A stretch of DNA of 64,000 nt from Herbaspirillum sp. WKF16. GTDB lineage: Bacteria; Pseudomonadota; Gammaproteobacteria; Burkholderiales; Burkholderiaceae_D. The stretch spans positions 930,001 to 994,000 of the forward strand of contig NZ_CP118632.1 of the NCBI RefSeq assembly GCF_028993615.1. The letters are read 5' to 3'. The number at the start of each line of letters is the position of its first letter. The first letter of the stretch is position 1. The notes below the pieces were generated by a model that was not told the DNA's origin, made no database searches, and saw only the letters and a program-made list of their open reading frames with translations. Positions 33,199 through 43,752 of the stretch are shown here, piece after piece. The translations under genes and the position numbers were made by a program.

Positions 33199-34158
33199 AT
33201 GTCCATCCAATGGTTCCCCGGCCACATGAACTCCGCCCGCCGCAAAGCGGCGGAGACCATGGAAAAAGTCGATCTGGTGATCGAAGTGGTCGACGCGCGC
33301 CTGCCGCAGGCCAGCTGCAATCCGATGATCGAACAGCTGCGCAACGCGCGCCAGCGCCCCTGCCTGAAGATCCTCAACAAGACCGACATGGCCGACCCGG
33401 TGGCCACCCAGGCCTGGATCGAGCACTTCAACGCGCAAAAGGGCGTGACCGCCGTGGCGCTGTCGTGCAAGAAGCCGTCCGACGTGGCGCGCATCCCCAA
33501 GCTGGCGATCCAGGTGGCGCCGCACCGCGGCACCGCCTTGAAGCCGCTGCGCATCATGATCATGGGCATCCCCAACGTGGGCAAGTCGACCCTGATGAAC
33601 GCGCTGCTGAAAAAGCGCGTGGCCGCCGTGGGCGACGAGCCTGCCGTGACCAAGACCCAGCAGCGCCTCTATCTCGGCAACAACATGGTGCTGACAGACA
33701 CTCCGGGCATGCTGTGGCCCAAGATCGAGCACCCCAGCGACGGCCTGATGCTGGCCGCCAGCCACGCGGTGGGCAGCAATGCGCTGATCGAGGAAGAGGT
33801 CGCGACCTTCCTGGCCGACCTGCTGCTGCAACGCTATCCGCAATTGCTCAAGGCGCGCTACGGCTTCAACACCGAAGGCATGGACGGCGTGGCGGTGGTC
33901 GAAGGCGTGGCGGCCAAGCGAGGCTTCCGCCTGAAGGGCGGCGACTACGATTTCGAAAAGGCCTCGCACACCTTCCTGCAGGACTACCGCAGCGGAGCGC
34001 TGGGCCGCATCTCGCTGGAGACGCCCGCCTCGCGCGCCGAGCTGCTGGCCAACTACCGGTCCACCGACAACCCGGACGCCTTGCCGGCCGAGGAAGACGA
34101 GGACGAAGAGGATGACGACTGGCGCAACGCGCCCGACCATCGCCAGCGGCGCGACTGA
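33199..34158 (+). CDS. ylqF: Ribosome biogenesis GTPase YlqF/RbgA
   Basis: A 319-residue circularly permuted GTPase. The G4 motif NKTD (60-63) comes first, followed by G1 GIPNVGKST (123-131) and G3 DTPG (167-170). The opening WFPGHMNSARR is typical. RbgA in Bacillus helps late assembly of the 50S subunit. The C-terminus ends in an acidic stretch (EEDEDEEDDD) and a basic tail. The terminator that should follow has been split by an insertion, so readthrough toward the convergent metQ is possible. Confidence 0.93.
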   Translation: MSIQWFPGHMNSARRKAAETMEKVDLVIEVVDARLPQASCNPMIEQLRNARQRPCLKILNKTDMADPVATQAWIEHFNAQKGVTAVALSCKKPSDVARIPKLAIQVAPHRGTALKPLRIMIMGIPNVGKSTLMNALLKKRVAAVGDEPAVTKTQQRLYLGNNMVLTDTPGMLWPKIEHPSDGLMLAASHAVGSNALIEEEVATFLADLLLQRYPQLLKARYGFNTEGMDGVAVVEGVAAKRGFRLKGGDYDFEKASHTFLQDYRSGALGRISLETPASRAELLANYRSTDNPDALPAEEDEDEEDDDWRNAPDHRQRRD

Positions 34159-34170
34159 TCGCCGGCGCCG

Positions 34171-34419
34171 GAAAAAAAGCCCACCTTGCGGTGTAATGCC
34201 GTTCAGTTAAGCGTGCGATGCTCCCTATGCGCGCCCGTTCGGGCTGAATAGGTCCACAGACCGTATCGAAGCCTGTTTGCCAAGAGCATCGCCCTAAGCT
34301 GCCCTTCGATACGCCGCTACGCGGCTACCCAGGACGAACGGAGCTTCACTTCCAACAAGCAAAAAATAATGCCGTTCAGTGCTTAACTGAACGGCATTAC
34401 ACCTTGCGGTGGGTTTTTC
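34171..34419. terminator. Bidirectional terminator interrupted by an insertion
   Basis: The left half is GAAAAAAAGCCCACC (34171-34185) and the right half is GGTGGGTTTTTC (34408-34419). Joined through TTGC they form a perfect two-way terminator between the convergent ylqF and metQ genes. The two arms are now over 220 bp apart. Confidence 0.8.
34192..34401. mobile_element. MITE-like element with perfect 21-22 bp terminal inverted repeats
   Basis: The left end starts TGTAATGCCGTTCAGTTAAG and the right end is its exact reverse complement; counting one more flanking base, the match is 22 bp (34191-34212 and 34381-34402). The flanks carry a direct repeat of 8 to 12 bp within CACCTTGCGGTG (34182-34193 and 34400-34411); its exact length is ambiguous because the target is itself a palindrome. 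The interior has no coding frame. The right end carries a perfect 14-bp hairpin with a 5-base loop (34367-34399), a duplicated copy of the end sequence. A second interior repeat GTATCGAAG / CTTCGATAC lies at 34263-34271 and 34304-34312. It is probably a non-autonomous relative of an IS whose transposase is elsewhere. Confidence 0.85.
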
Positions 34420-34467
34420 ATGCGCTGGGCATCTGGCATCCGGCCGGGGCCGGATGCCGGGCGGCGA

Positions 34468-35265
34468 TTACCAGGAGGTGATCACGGAGCCCTTGTACTT
34501 TTCCAGCACGAACTTTTTCACTTCCGGGCTGTGGTAAGCCTTGACCAGCTTGGCCACCCAGGGCTTGTCCTTGTCGGCGGCGCGCACGGCCAGCACGTTG
34601 GCGTAGGGGCCGGTGGAGGCTTCCACGGCGATCGCGTCCTTGGTCGGCGACAGGCCGGCGGATTCGGCGAAGTTGCCGTTGATCACGGCGGCGTCGAAGT
34701 CATCCAGCGAACGCGGCAGTTGGGCGGCGTCCAGTTCGATGATCTTGACCTTCTTCGGATTGTCGACGATGTCCAGCGGGGTCGCCTTCAGGCCGGCATC
34801 GGCCTTGAGCTTGATCACGCCCTTGGCCTGCAGCACCAGCAGCGCGCGGCCGCCGTTGGTCGGGTCGTTGGGCACGCCGATGCGGGCGCCTTGCTTCAGG
34901 TCGGCCAGCGACTTGATCTTCTTCGAGTAGATGCCCATCGGGAAGGTGATGGTGGTGCCCACGCTGACGAACTTGTAGCCGCGGTCCTTCACCTGCGCGT
35001 CCAGGTAGGGCTGGTGCTGGTAGGAGTTGGCGTCCAGGTCGCCGGCCGAGAGGGCGGCATTGGGCTGGATGTAATCGGTGAACTCGATGACCTTCATCTG
35101 CACGCCGTCTTTTTCCAGCAGCTTCTTGACCTGTTCCATGATCTCGGCGTGCGGACCGGCGGTCACGCCCATCTTGATCTGGTCATCCGCGTGCGCGGGA
35201 GAGGAAATCAGGCTGGCGGCAACGCCCAGGCCTGCGAAGAATTGAATCAACTGACGACGGTTCAT
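34468..35265 (-). CDS. metQ: Methionine ABC transporter binding protein
   Basis: A 265-residue NlpA/MetQ family protein. The leader MNRRQLIQFFAGLGVAAS ends near AHA-DD and lacks a lipobox cysteine, so the protein may be free in the periplasm rather than a lipoprotein. Landmarks include KMGVTAGPHAEIMEQVK, LDANSYQHQPYLDAQ and RIGVPNDPTNGGRALL. It is the last gene of metNIQ, 73 bp after metI. Its own terminator has been split by the adjacent insertion. Confidence 0.92.
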   Translation of the reverse strand: MNRRQLIQFFAGLGVAASLISSPAHADDQIKMGVTAGPHAEIMEQVKKLLEKDGVQMKVIEFTDYIQPNAALSAGDLDANSYQHQPYLDAQVKDRGYKFVSVGTTITFPMGIYSKKIKSLADLKQGARIGVPNDPTNGGRALLVLQAKGVIKLKADAGLKATPLDIVDNPKKVKIIELDAAQLPRSLDDFDAAVINGNFAESAGLSPTKDAIAVEASTGPYANVLAVRAADKDKPWVAKLVKAYHSPEVKKFVLEKYKGSVITSW

Positions 35266-35338
35266 GACTTTCCTTTCGGTCTTTGTCTTTGTAATGGTCG
35301 CGGCGGATAGCCGCGGTTTGCTTCGGTCGTGCGTGCGC

Positions 35339-35992
35339 TCAGCGGTGGCTGAGCTTGCGCACCAGCAGGTCTCCCAGGGATTGCACCAGCTGCACGAAAA
35401 CGATCAGGATCAGCACCACGGCCAGCATGACTTCCGGCAGGAAGCGCTGGTAGCCGTAACGGATGCCCAGGTCGCCCAGGCCGCCGCCGCCGATCGCGCC
35501 GGCCATGGCCGAATAGCCGACCAGGCTGACGAACGTGATCGTGAGACCGGCGACGATACCAGCAAATGCCTCGGGCACCAATACCTTGTAAATGATTTGC
35601 CAGGTGGTCGCGCCCATGGCCTGGGCGGCTTCCACCAGGCCGCGGTCGACTTCGCGCAGGGCGGTCTCGACCAGGCGCGCGATGAAGGGCGCGGCGGCGA
35701 TGGTCAGCGGCACGATGGCGGCCGCGGTGCCGATCGAGGTGCCGACGAAGAAGCGCGTCATCGGGATCACCGCCACCAGCAGGATGATGAAGGGCGTCGA
35801 GCGCACCGCGTTGACCAGCAGGCCGGCAATGCGGTTGAAGGCAACGTTGGGCAGGATGCCCTGGCGATCGGTCAGGTGCAGCGCGATGCCCAGCGGAATG
35901 CCGAGCAGCGAGCCGACCACGCCCGAGATCACCACCATCATCAGGGTCTCGCCGAAGGAGCTGACGAACAGATCAATCAGTTCAGATGACAT
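35339..35992 (-). CDS. metI: Methionine ABC transporter permease
   Basis: A 217-residue membrane protein with five helices. The coupling loop is [24 protein letters not shown], and [12 protein letters not shown] is conserved in MetI. It overlaps the 3' end of metN by 11 bp, consistent with translational coupling. It forms the homodimeric channel for methionine import. Confidence 0.93.
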   Translation of the reverse strand: MSSELIDLFVSSFGETLMMVVISGVVGSLLGIPLGIALHLTDRQGILPNVAFNRIAGLLVNAVRSTPFIILLVAVIPMTRFFVGTSIGTAAAIVPLTIAAAPFIARLVETALREVDRGLVEAAQAMGATTWQIIYKVLVPEAFAGIVAGLTITFVSLVGYSAMAGAIGGGGLGDLGIRYGYQRFLPEVMLAVVLILIVFVQLVQSLGDLLVRKLSHR

Positions 35993-37019
35993 GGTTCAGC
36001 TCCTCGACGACGACGCCCTGCGAGCGCAGGTATTCCATTGCATTGTTGATGTTCTCCTGGGTGCCATTGGCGAGGATCGCCAGCGAACCGAAAGCCTGGC
36101 CCTGGATCTCGTCGATCTGGCCGTGCAGGATGTTGAAGTCCAGGTCGAAGCGGCGCACCGCCTCCGACAGGTGCGGCTGGTCCACGCCCGAGCCGGTGAA
36201 GGCGAAGCGGAACAGGTGGTCGGTGCCGGCGCCGCTTTCGGCCTTGGCCAGGCGCTCGCGCAGGCGCGCCAGCACGCCCTTGGGCAGCTCGTGGGCGATC
36301 ACGTCGCCGATCAGCGCGCGGGTGACTTCATGCCTGGGCTGGCGGAACACCTCCAGCACCTCGCCCTGTTCGATCACCTGGCCGGCTTCCATCACGGCCA
36401 CGCGGTCGCAGATGTCCTTGATCACTTCCATCTGGTGCGTGATCAGCACGATGGTCAGTCCCAGGTCCTTGTTGATCTTGCGCAGCAATTCGAGGATCGA
36501 GCGGGTGGTTTCCGGGTCCAGCGCCGAGGTGGCTTCGTCCGAGAGCAGCACCTTGGGATCGTTGGCCAGCGCGCGCGCGATGCCCACGCGCTGTTTCTGG
36601 CCACCGGAAATCTGCGCCGGGTGGCGGTCGCGCAGTTGGGTCAGGCCCACCAGTTCCAGCAGCGGCTCGACCTTCTGCGCGATCTCAGCCTTGGACTTGC
36701 CGGCCAGCTCCAGCGGCAGCGCGATGTTGTCGTACACGGTGCGCGAGGACAGCAGGTTGAAGTGCTGGAAGATCATGCCGATGCCGCGGCGCGCTTCGCG
36801 CAGGCGGTCGGCCGACAGCGAGGTGAGGTCTTCGCCGTCCAGCAGGATACGGCCCGAGGTGGGGCGGTTGAGCAGGTTCAGGGTGCGCACCAGCGTGCTC
36901 TTGCCGGCGCCGCTGCGTCCGATGATGCCGAAGATTTCGCCTTTGCGTATCGACAGCTCGACGTTGCGCACCGCCTCGACATTGCCGAAGCGCTGGGTGA
37001 CAGCTTGGATTTCGATCAT
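35982..37019 (-). CDS. metN: Methionine ABC transporter ATP-binding protein
   Basis: A 345-residue ATPase. Walker A is GRSGAGKST (about 36-44), the signature is [15 protein letters not shown] and Walker B is [13 protein letters not shown], followed by the D-loop and H-switch histidine (VLITHQM). The C-terminal 75 residues are a NIL domain that senses intracellular methionine and causes transinhibition. It is the first gene of metNIQ. The upstream region of 600 bp is shared with a divergent DUF4148 gene. Confidence 0.94.
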   Translation of the reverse strand: MIEIQAVTQRFGNVEAVRNVELSIRKGEIFGIIGRSGAGKSTLVRTLNLLNRPTSGRILLDGEDLTSLSADRLREARRGIGMIFQHFNLLSSRTVYDNIALPLELAGKSKAEIAQKVEPLLELVGLTQLRDRHPAQISGGQKQRVGIARALANDPKVLLSDEATSALDPETTRSILELLRKINKDLGLTIVLITHQMEVIKDICDRVAVMEAGQVIEQGEVLEVFRQPRHEVTRALIGDVIAHELPKGVLARLRERLAKAESGAGTDHLFRFAFTGSGVDQPHLSEAVRRFDLDFNILHGQIDEIQGQAFGSLAILANGTQENINNAMEYLRSQGVVVEELNHVI

Positions 37020-37622
37020 GATGGGAATAGAAATGGCAGCGTGCCCGCGTTTTCCGGAACCGCCGTCCTTGGCATCGACAAGACGCCGCCAACGGGGCCG
37101 AAGCGCAGGTCTCCACTGCCATCGATATTTTTATAAGAAGCCGTTATTTTAAGTCGGCGCGGTTATAAGAGGAAAACAATTTTTCACCTATGCATATAAC
37201 CAAAGCGTCTGATGATGCGGCTGAGACCCGCCAGCGGCGCGGCTTTGCGGAGTTGGCCATCGGTCCCTTCCTGCCCTCGCCAGGTTTCCCGCAACACGGG
37301 AAAAATTAGTCCTCCCTCATTCCTCCCCGGCTTTTCTTGATCCGGCGGCCCCGTACTTTGCGCAGCGCGCCCCCGTATCGCCGGGTCGGCGGCGCGAACG
37401 CGAGCCAAGCTCGTCAATAAACTTATTGTTTCTTTTTTCGAAATGATAACTTTCGCTGAGCGCTATTTTTCGGTGATTTCGTAAAGATTAAAGTTCATCT
37501 GCAGCCCGGACGGCCAACCAGTCGTTCCGGCGCTACCGGCGCCCCATGCCGTTTCCATGCAAATGCAGCCGGGCGTCGACAAGTCCAAATTTGCATTGCG
37601 CCGTACCGTAAGAAAGAACGCC
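37020..37622. other. Long divergent intergenic region upstream of metN
   Basis: A 603-bp region between metN and the DUF4148 gene. AT-rich islands at about 37130-37200 and 37415-37500 are probable promoter zones for the two genes. Short open frames inside lack ribosome sites. I looked for a SAM riboswitch and for MetJ boxes (AGACGTCT) and saw neither. Confidence 0.55.
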
Positions 37623-38009
37623 ATGAACACCCGCCATCTCCTCATCGCCCTCGTGCTGGCCGCCGCCAGCAGCGCCGTCACCGCAGAAACCTACGCCCAG
37701 ACCCCCGCCGCCCATGGCAAGACGCGCGCCCAGGTGGTCGACGAACTGAAGCAGGCCCGCGCCGACGGCTCCATGACCGTCGCCGACAGCGAGTACCCCA
37801 AGCTGCCGCCGTTCGTCTCCAGCAAGAGTCGCAGCCAGGTCCTCGACGAGCTGAAGCAGGCTCGCGCCGACGGCTCGCTGTCCATTTCCGACGGCGAGTA
37901 TCCCAAGCTGCCGGCCTTCGTCTCCACCAAGTCGCGCGCGCAGGTGCTGGCCGAGCTGGCCGAATACCAGAAGCGCCCGGATCCGCAGGGCCTGTACCAG
38001 GGTTACTGA
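37623..38009 (+). CDS. DUF4148-type exported repeat protein
   Basis: A 128-residue periplasmic protein with a Sec signal (residues 1-21, ending near VTA-ET). The mature part holds three imperfect repeats: KTRAQVVDELKQARADGSM, KSRSQVLDELKQARADGSL and KSRAQVLAELAEYQKRPDP, with the link EYPKLPPFVS or EYPKLPAFVS between them. This repeat is the hallmark of the DUF4148 family, common and often multicopy in Burkholderiales. The start ATG at 37623 begins the signal peptide; upstream in-frame ATGs precede a basic, non-signal stretch. The function is unknown. Confidence 0.8.
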   Translation: MNTRHLLIALVLAAASSAVTAETYAQTPAAHGKTRAQVVDELKQARADGSMTVADSEYPKLPPFVSSKSRSQVLDELKQARADGSLSISDGEYPKLPAFVSTKSRAQVLAELAEYQKRPDPQGLYQGY

Positions 38010-38095
38010 TGCCCCCGCCGGCGCCGCCGGCAAGCTCCCCACCAGGGAGGCCGCGCAGCGCCGCTGCCCGGCTTCGCCTACAACAAGAGGAATCC

Positions 38096-38338
38096 ATGTA
38101 CTCCTTCAACGCCAAGCAACTGGGCGAGCGCTTGCCCGACATCCTTGAACTGGCCGATATCGACGAAGTGGTGGTGACCCGCGACAGCGGCGAGAACCTG
38201 GTGATCGTCACCGAGTCCGTGTGGCGCTCGCTGCAGGATGCGGTCCACCTGTTCGCCACCGACGTCAACGCCGACCGCCTGGTGCGCAGCCTGCAGCAGC
38301 TGCGCGCCGATTTCCTGTCGCAGCCGGAGGTCGAATGA
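38096..38338 (+). CDS. YefM/Phd family antitoxin
   Basis: An 80-residue antitoxin with the Phd/YefM DNA-binding N-terminus (FNAKQLGERLPDILELADIDEVVVTRDSGENLVIVTESVW, cited in part as the fold landmark). The C-terminal tail (LVRSLQQLRADFLSQPE) would wrap the toxin. AAGAGG precedes the ATG. It overlaps the toxin gene by four bases (ATGA), the standard layout of this type II pair. The complex is expected to repress its own promoter. Confidence 0.9.
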   Translation: MYSFNAKQLGERLPDILELADIDEVVVTRDSGENLVIVTESVWRSLQDAVHLFATDVNADRLVRSLQQLRADFLSQPEVE

Positions 38339-38589
38339 AAGTCTTCATGACTGCCCTGGCGCAGGAGGATTTCGCCTTCTGGCGCCGCCAGGACGGCGAG
38401 CTGGCGCGCCGCATCGCTCGCCTGCTGCGCCGCCTGCGCGACGGCGACAGCCTGCCGCCGCAACAAGTCTCGGCCTTGCCGTTGCGGCTGCAAGGCCTGT
38501 GTGCGGTGCGCCTGAGTTCCGAGCACCGGCTGGTGTTCGAGCGCCTGCGCGACCGCATCGTCGTGCATCAGTGCCGTTTCCATTACTGA
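38335..38589 (+). CDS. Txe/YoeB family toxin (mRNA interferase)
   Basis: An 84-residue RelE-fold toxin. The start MKVFMTALAQEDFAFWRRQD resembles YoeB. The C-terminal catalytic region is conserved: LSSEHRLVFER and the ending CRFHY, which supplies the histidine and tyrosine of the active site. YoeB binds the ribosome and cuts mRNA in the A site. The reading frame is intact, so the pair is probably functional. Start codon ATG at 38335 overlaps the antitoxin stop. Confidence 0.9.
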   Translation: MKVFMTALAQEDFAFWRRQDGELARRIARLLRRLRDGDSLPPQQVSALPLRLQGLCAVRLSSEHRLVFERLRDRIVVHQCRFHY

Positions 38590-39071
38590 GGATCGGCGCC
38601 GCGCAAGCGGCAACGGCAACAGCTCCTAGTGGCTGGCCTGTGGCGGCTGTCCGCGATTGATCGCGCGGACGGTTCGGGACCGGGTGTTCATGTGAGAGAT
38701 GTCCCTGTACAGGCTTGTCCGTCCGCGGCGCATGCGCGCCGCGGGCTTTTTGCCGGCCGTGATTTACGCCTGCTGAATCAACAATGTGTAGTTTTTATGC
38801 ATCAATGTTGAGAATGCGCCAAGGCGGAAAATCGCGAGCCGGCATTTTTTCATGTTGGTTCTGTCGATGATTTAAGTTGTAATAAAGAGACATAAACAAT
38901 CAATAATCGAAAAAAATAAAAACATAAATTGTTTGTGGAAATAAATTTTGATTAAATAAATTAAGTCTTCTTGATGTTTCTTTCGGGAAGCTTGGGTGGT
39001 GTCGATTGCCTCATAGGCGGGCGAACTGCCAACAATCAAATAGCAAATTCAACAACTTTGGAGTTCTTCTC
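38590..39071. other. Long AT-rich leader of the porin gene
   Basis: A 482-bp gap. The part from about 38770 to 39000 is very AT-rich, in contrast to the flanking genes, and is the likely promoter and leader of the porin gene. No gene was recognised in it. No porin-type hairpin or confident promoter hexamers could be fixed. Confidence 0.55.
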
Positions 39072-40262
39072 ATGAAAAAGTCCCTCTTGGCACTGGCAAT
39101 GCTCGGCGCCTTCGCCGGCGTGGCCCACGCGCAAAGCTCGGTCACCATCTACGGCATCATCGATGCCAGCCTGTCGTACAACAGCAAGGTGGCGACCACC
39201 GGTACCGGCAACGGCAACCGCATGGGCGTCGACTCCGGTGCGATCAAGGGTTCGCGCATCGGCTTCAAGGGCAGCGAAGACCTGGGCGGCGGCATGAAGG
39301 CGCTGTTCAACCTGGAAAACGGCTTCAACCTGGACAACGGCGCCGCCGCCCAGAACGGCACGCTGTGGGGCCGCACCTCCACCGTCGGCCTGTCGGGCAA
39401 CTTCGGCACGGTGCTGCTGGGTCGCCAGAAGGACTTCACCGATGACATCGCCGCCTTCACCTCGGTCAACGACTTCGGCGGCATGGTCAGCCAGGTCCAC
39501 GCCCGCGACCTGGACCGCACCAACGGCGAACGCGTGAACAACTCGATCCGCTACAACACCAACAACTACAGCGGCTTCACCGGCAGCCTGATCTACGGCT
39601 TCGGCGAGCAAGCCGGCGCCAACACCGCCGGCCAGTCGTTCGGCATCGGCGGCGCCTACTCGAACGGCCCGTTCAATGTCGGCCTGGCCTACTTCCAGGC
39701 CAAGAAGGGCAGCACCTCGGGCGCAAGCGACGTCAACTCGACCAATGCCACTTCGTGCACCAACGCCACCGGTTCGGCCGGCGACACTTGCCTGAAGACC
39801 TGGACCCTGGCCAGCTCCTACCAGTTCGGCCCGGCCAAGCTGTACGGCTCGTGGTCGCGCGTGAAGCTGCCGCTGGCCACCCGCGGCGCGGCCGCATCGT
39901 TCTCCGCGGCTTCGGCAGCCAACTACGCGGTTGACGCTACCGGCCAATACCTGGTGGGCGGCGTGAACAACGACAAGAACGACATCTTCGACGTCGGCGT
40001 GAACTACGGCCTGACCCCGGCCCTGTCGCTGCTGGGCGCGGTGCAGTACACCAAGGCCAGCTTCGTCGGCGCGTCCAACGGCCACCTGCTGCAGCTGAAC
40101 CTGGGCGCCAAGTACGCCCTGTCCAAGCGCACCAGCCTGTACGCCGTGTACCGCAACCTGCGCGCTTCCGACACCTACAGCCCGGGCGTGAGCAACGGCC
40201 AGGCCCCCGGTTCGGACGGCAACCAGAATGCCGTCAACGCCGGCATCATCCACACCTTCTGA
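39072..40262 (+). CDS. Gram-negative general porin
   Basis: A 396-residue outer-membrane porin of the betaproteobacterial Porin_4 family. A Sec signal ends at AHA-QS (residue 22), and the first strand is the signature SSVTIYGIIDASLSY. Other markers are GSRIGFKGSEDLGGGMKALF, GRTSTVGLSGNFGTVLLGRQ and the terminal Phe in NAGIIHTF. Expected structure: a 16-stranded trimer passing small hydrophilic solutes. Codon use is highly biased, consistent with strong expression. The gene has a long AT-rich leader and its own terminator. Confidence 0.95.
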   Translation: MKKSLLALAMLGAFAGVAHAQSSVTIYGIIDASLSYNSKVATTGTGNGNRMGVDSGAIKGSRIGFKGSEDLGGGMKALFNLENGFNLDNGAAAQNGTLWGRTSTVGLSGNFGTVLLGRQKDFTDDIAAFTSVNDFGGMVSQVHARDLDRTNGERVNNSIRYNTNNYSGFTGSLIYGFGEQAGANTAGQSFGIGGAYSNGPFNVGLAYFQAKKGSTSGASDVNSTNATSCTNATGSAGDTCLKTWTLASSYQFGPAKLYGSWSRVKLPLATRGAAASFSAASAANYAVDATGQYLVGGVNNDKNDIFDVGVNYGLTPALSLLGAVQYTKASFVGASNGHLLQLNLGAKYALSKRTSLYAVYRNLRASDTYSPGVSNGQAPGSDGNQNAVNAGIIHTF

Positions 40263-40337
40263 TCGGATGAGCGCTGTGCGCAGCGCGTGATGTTTCCCCT
40301 GTAGCGCCCGCGGGCCGCGCCTTCCCGGGCGGCCCGC

Positions 40338-40374
40338 AACGCCCGCATACCTTCCCGGATGCGGGCGTTTTTGC
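40338..40374 (+). terminator. Rho-independent terminator of the porin gene
   Basis: AACGCCCGCAT paired with ATGCGGGCGTT, followed by TTT and GCC. Confidence 0.85.
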
Positions 40375-40429
40375 CTTCGCGCGGCGCGGCTTCCTATAAT
40401 GAGGATCCCATCCGGACAGGAAACCTCCC

Positions 40430-40864
40430 ATGCATATCGACTGGACCCATTTCACCCCCTGGCCCGCGCTGGCCGGCGGCATCGCCATCGGCCTGGCCGC
40501 GGCAGTGCTGATCCTGTTCAACGGCCGCATCGCCGGCATCAGCGGCATCGTCGGCGGCCTGCTGCGCGCGGCGGCGGGAGAGCGGGCCTGGCGCGCCGCC
40601 TTCGTCCTCGGGCTGGTGGCGGCTCCGCTGGCCGCTTCCGCCTTCGACTGGCGCATGGGATTGCGCATCGATGCCGGCTGGCCGGCGGTGATCGCGGCCG
40701 GTTTCCTGGTGGGACTGGGGACTCGCTACGCCGGCGGCTGCACCAGCGGCCATGGCGTGTGCGGCATCTCGCGGGGCGCGCGGCGCTCCATCGTCGCCAC
40801 CGTGACGTTCATGGCGGCGGGCTTTGCCACCGTGTTCGTGCTGCGGCACCTGCCGGGAGGCTGA
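40430..40864 (+). CDS. YeeE/YedE family membrane protein, first half
   Basis: A 144-residue membrane protein with about four helices. The signature [19 protein letters not shown] contains the conserved cysteines of the YeeE/YedE (DUF395) family, which transports thiosulfate or other sulfur compounds. It is followed at once by a second family gene, the split two-gene form seen in many Proteobacteria. No rhodanese or ArsR sulfur regulator adjoins the pair. Confidence 0.9.
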   Translation: MHIDWTHFTPWPALAGGIAIGLAAAVLILFNGRIAGISGIVGGLLRAAAGERAWRAAFVLGLVAAPLAASAFDWRMGLRIDAGWPAVIAAGFLVGLGTRYAGGCTSGHGVCGISRGARRSIVATVTFMAAGFATVFVLRHLPGG

Positions 40865-40865
40865 C

Positions 40866-41291
40866 ATGGGCGCGCGCGCATCGCTGGTTTCCCTTGGCGC
40901 AGGCTTGCTGTTCGGCTTGGGCCTGATGTTGTCGGGCATGGCCGATCCGGCCAAGGTGCTGGGCTTTCTCGACCTGGCCGGAGCATGGGATCCCTCGCTG
41001 GCCTTTGTCATGGCCGGCGCCATCGGCGTGGGCGCGATCGCCTTTGCGCTGGCGCGTCGCCGCGGCCGGTCTTTCCTGGGCCTGGCCATGCAGTTGCCCG
41101 CCGCCAGCGGCATCACACCGCGCTTGTTGCTGGGCAGCGCGCTGTTCGGCATCGGTTGGGGCATGGCGGGATTTTGCCCGGGGCCGGCGCTGGTGGCGCT
41201 GGGCATGGGCGAGGGCAAGGCGCTCGGATTCGTGCTGGCGATGCTGGCGGGAATGGCGGTATTCGAATGGCTGGAGTCGCGCCGGGGATAA
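40866..41291 (+). CDS. YeeE/YedE family membrane protein, second half
   Basis: A 141-residue partner of the preceding gene, separated from its stop by a single base. It carries [29 protein letters not shown], the typical start of the second half, and the second cysteine site [16 protein letters not shown]. The two halves should assemble as one sulfur-compound transporter. A hairpin that serves as the groL terminator follows. Confidence 0.9.
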   Translation: MGARASLVSLGAGLLFGLGLMLSGMADPAKVLGFLDLAGAWDPSLAFVMAGAIGVGAIAFALARRRGRSFLGLAMQLPAASGITPRLLLGSALFGIGWGMAGFCPGPALVALGMGEGKALGFVLAMLAGMAVFEWLESRRG

Positions 41292-41358
41292 GGCCACTGC
41301 GAGGGCCGCGCCCCGGGCTGCAACGAGGGAGTAAAACACAAGGAACAAAAAAACAAAA

Positions 41359-41390
41359 AGCCCGCATCGTCGCCGATGCGGGCTTCTCAA
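41359..41390 (-). terminator. Rho-independent terminator of groL
   Basis: AAGCCCGCATC / GATGCGGGCTT hairpin; read on the minus strand it is followed by TTTTTGTTTTTTTG. In the opposite direction the T tract is poor. Confidence 0.88.
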
Positions 41391-41435
41391 TCGGGAGCCG
41401 GCCATGGCGAACCATGGCCGTCGGCCGGAGGCAAA

Positions 41436-43160
<1,725 letters not shown>

Positions 43161-43187
43161 TTATATATGAAGAGGCCGCGCGCCGAA

Positions 43188-43478
43188 TTACTTCTCGACG
43201 ACGGCGAACAGGTCTTCTTCGCGCATGACCAGCAGTTCCTGGCCATCGATCTTCACGGCCTGGCCGGAATACTTGCCGAACAGAACGCGGTCGCCGACCT
43301 TCACGGCCAGCTGACGGACCTTGCCGTCTTCCAGGATCTTGCCGTTGCCGACGGCCAGGACTTCGCCTTGGTCCGGCTTTTCGGTCGCTGCATCAGGCAG
43401 AACGATACCGGAAGCGGTCTTGGTTTCCTGGTCGAGGCGCTTGACGATGACGCGATCGTGCAAAGGGCGAAGATTCAT
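43188..43478 (-). CDS. groS: Co-chaperonin GroES
   Basis: A 96-residue 10-kDa chaperonin. It opens [18 protein letters not shown] and contains the mobile loop [20 protein letters not shown], cited as the GroEL contact, and [24 protein letters not shown] precedes the start. It is the first gene of the operon behind a sigma70 promoter and a CIRCE element. Confidence 0.97.
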   Translation of the reverse strand: MNLRPLHDRVIVKRLDQETKTASGIVLPDAATEKPDQGEVLAVGNGKILEDGKVRQLAVKVGDRVLFGKYSGQAVKIDGQELLVMREEDLFAVVEK

Positions 43479-43596
43479 GAGAACTCCTTACATTTCAATA
43501 AGTTAGCGGTTATTGCGGCGATGCCTGCAACGGTTTTTCTTCCAAATGCAGCCAACCTCACCGCATGAAAAAGGGGGATTTCACCAAGGCGGGCTG

Positions 43597-43623
43597 TTAG
43601 CACTCTCCCCTGGCGAGTGCTAA
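43597..43623. promoter_or_regulatory. CIRCE operator for HrcA
   Basis: Exact consensus TTAGCACTC-N9-GAGTGCTAA, 118 bp upstream of groS. It directly adjoins the -10 box on the minus strand, so HrcA would block transcription start. Confidence 0.96.
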
Positions 43624-43651
43624 GTATAGGGACGGAGGTTGGATTTTTCAA
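43623..43651 (-). promoter_or_regulatory. Sigma70 promoter of groES-groEL
   Basis: On the minus strand TTGAAA (43651-43646), a 17-bp spacer and TATACT (43628-43623) lead into the CIRCE element. No sigma32 consensus was found here, so heat control would depend on HrcA. Confidence 0.85.
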
Positions 43652-43752
43652 GGTGGACATGCGCGCTTGCAGGCATCGGCGAGCGTCAATAATAAAATTT
43701 CCCTTGAGGCAATGTTGCCCTATCTTTAAACCACCGTCGCGGCCCCGCCGGT

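Noticed and set aside
37020..37140. Possible SAM-responsive riboswitch in the metN leader
   Set aside because: The leader can form some stems, but I could not match a known SAM or SAH riboswitch core. A covariance-model search would decide.
37184..37417. A 77-codon minus-strand frame in the metN/DUF4148 gap
   Set aside because: No ribosome site, no domain and an odd composition in a regulatory gap.
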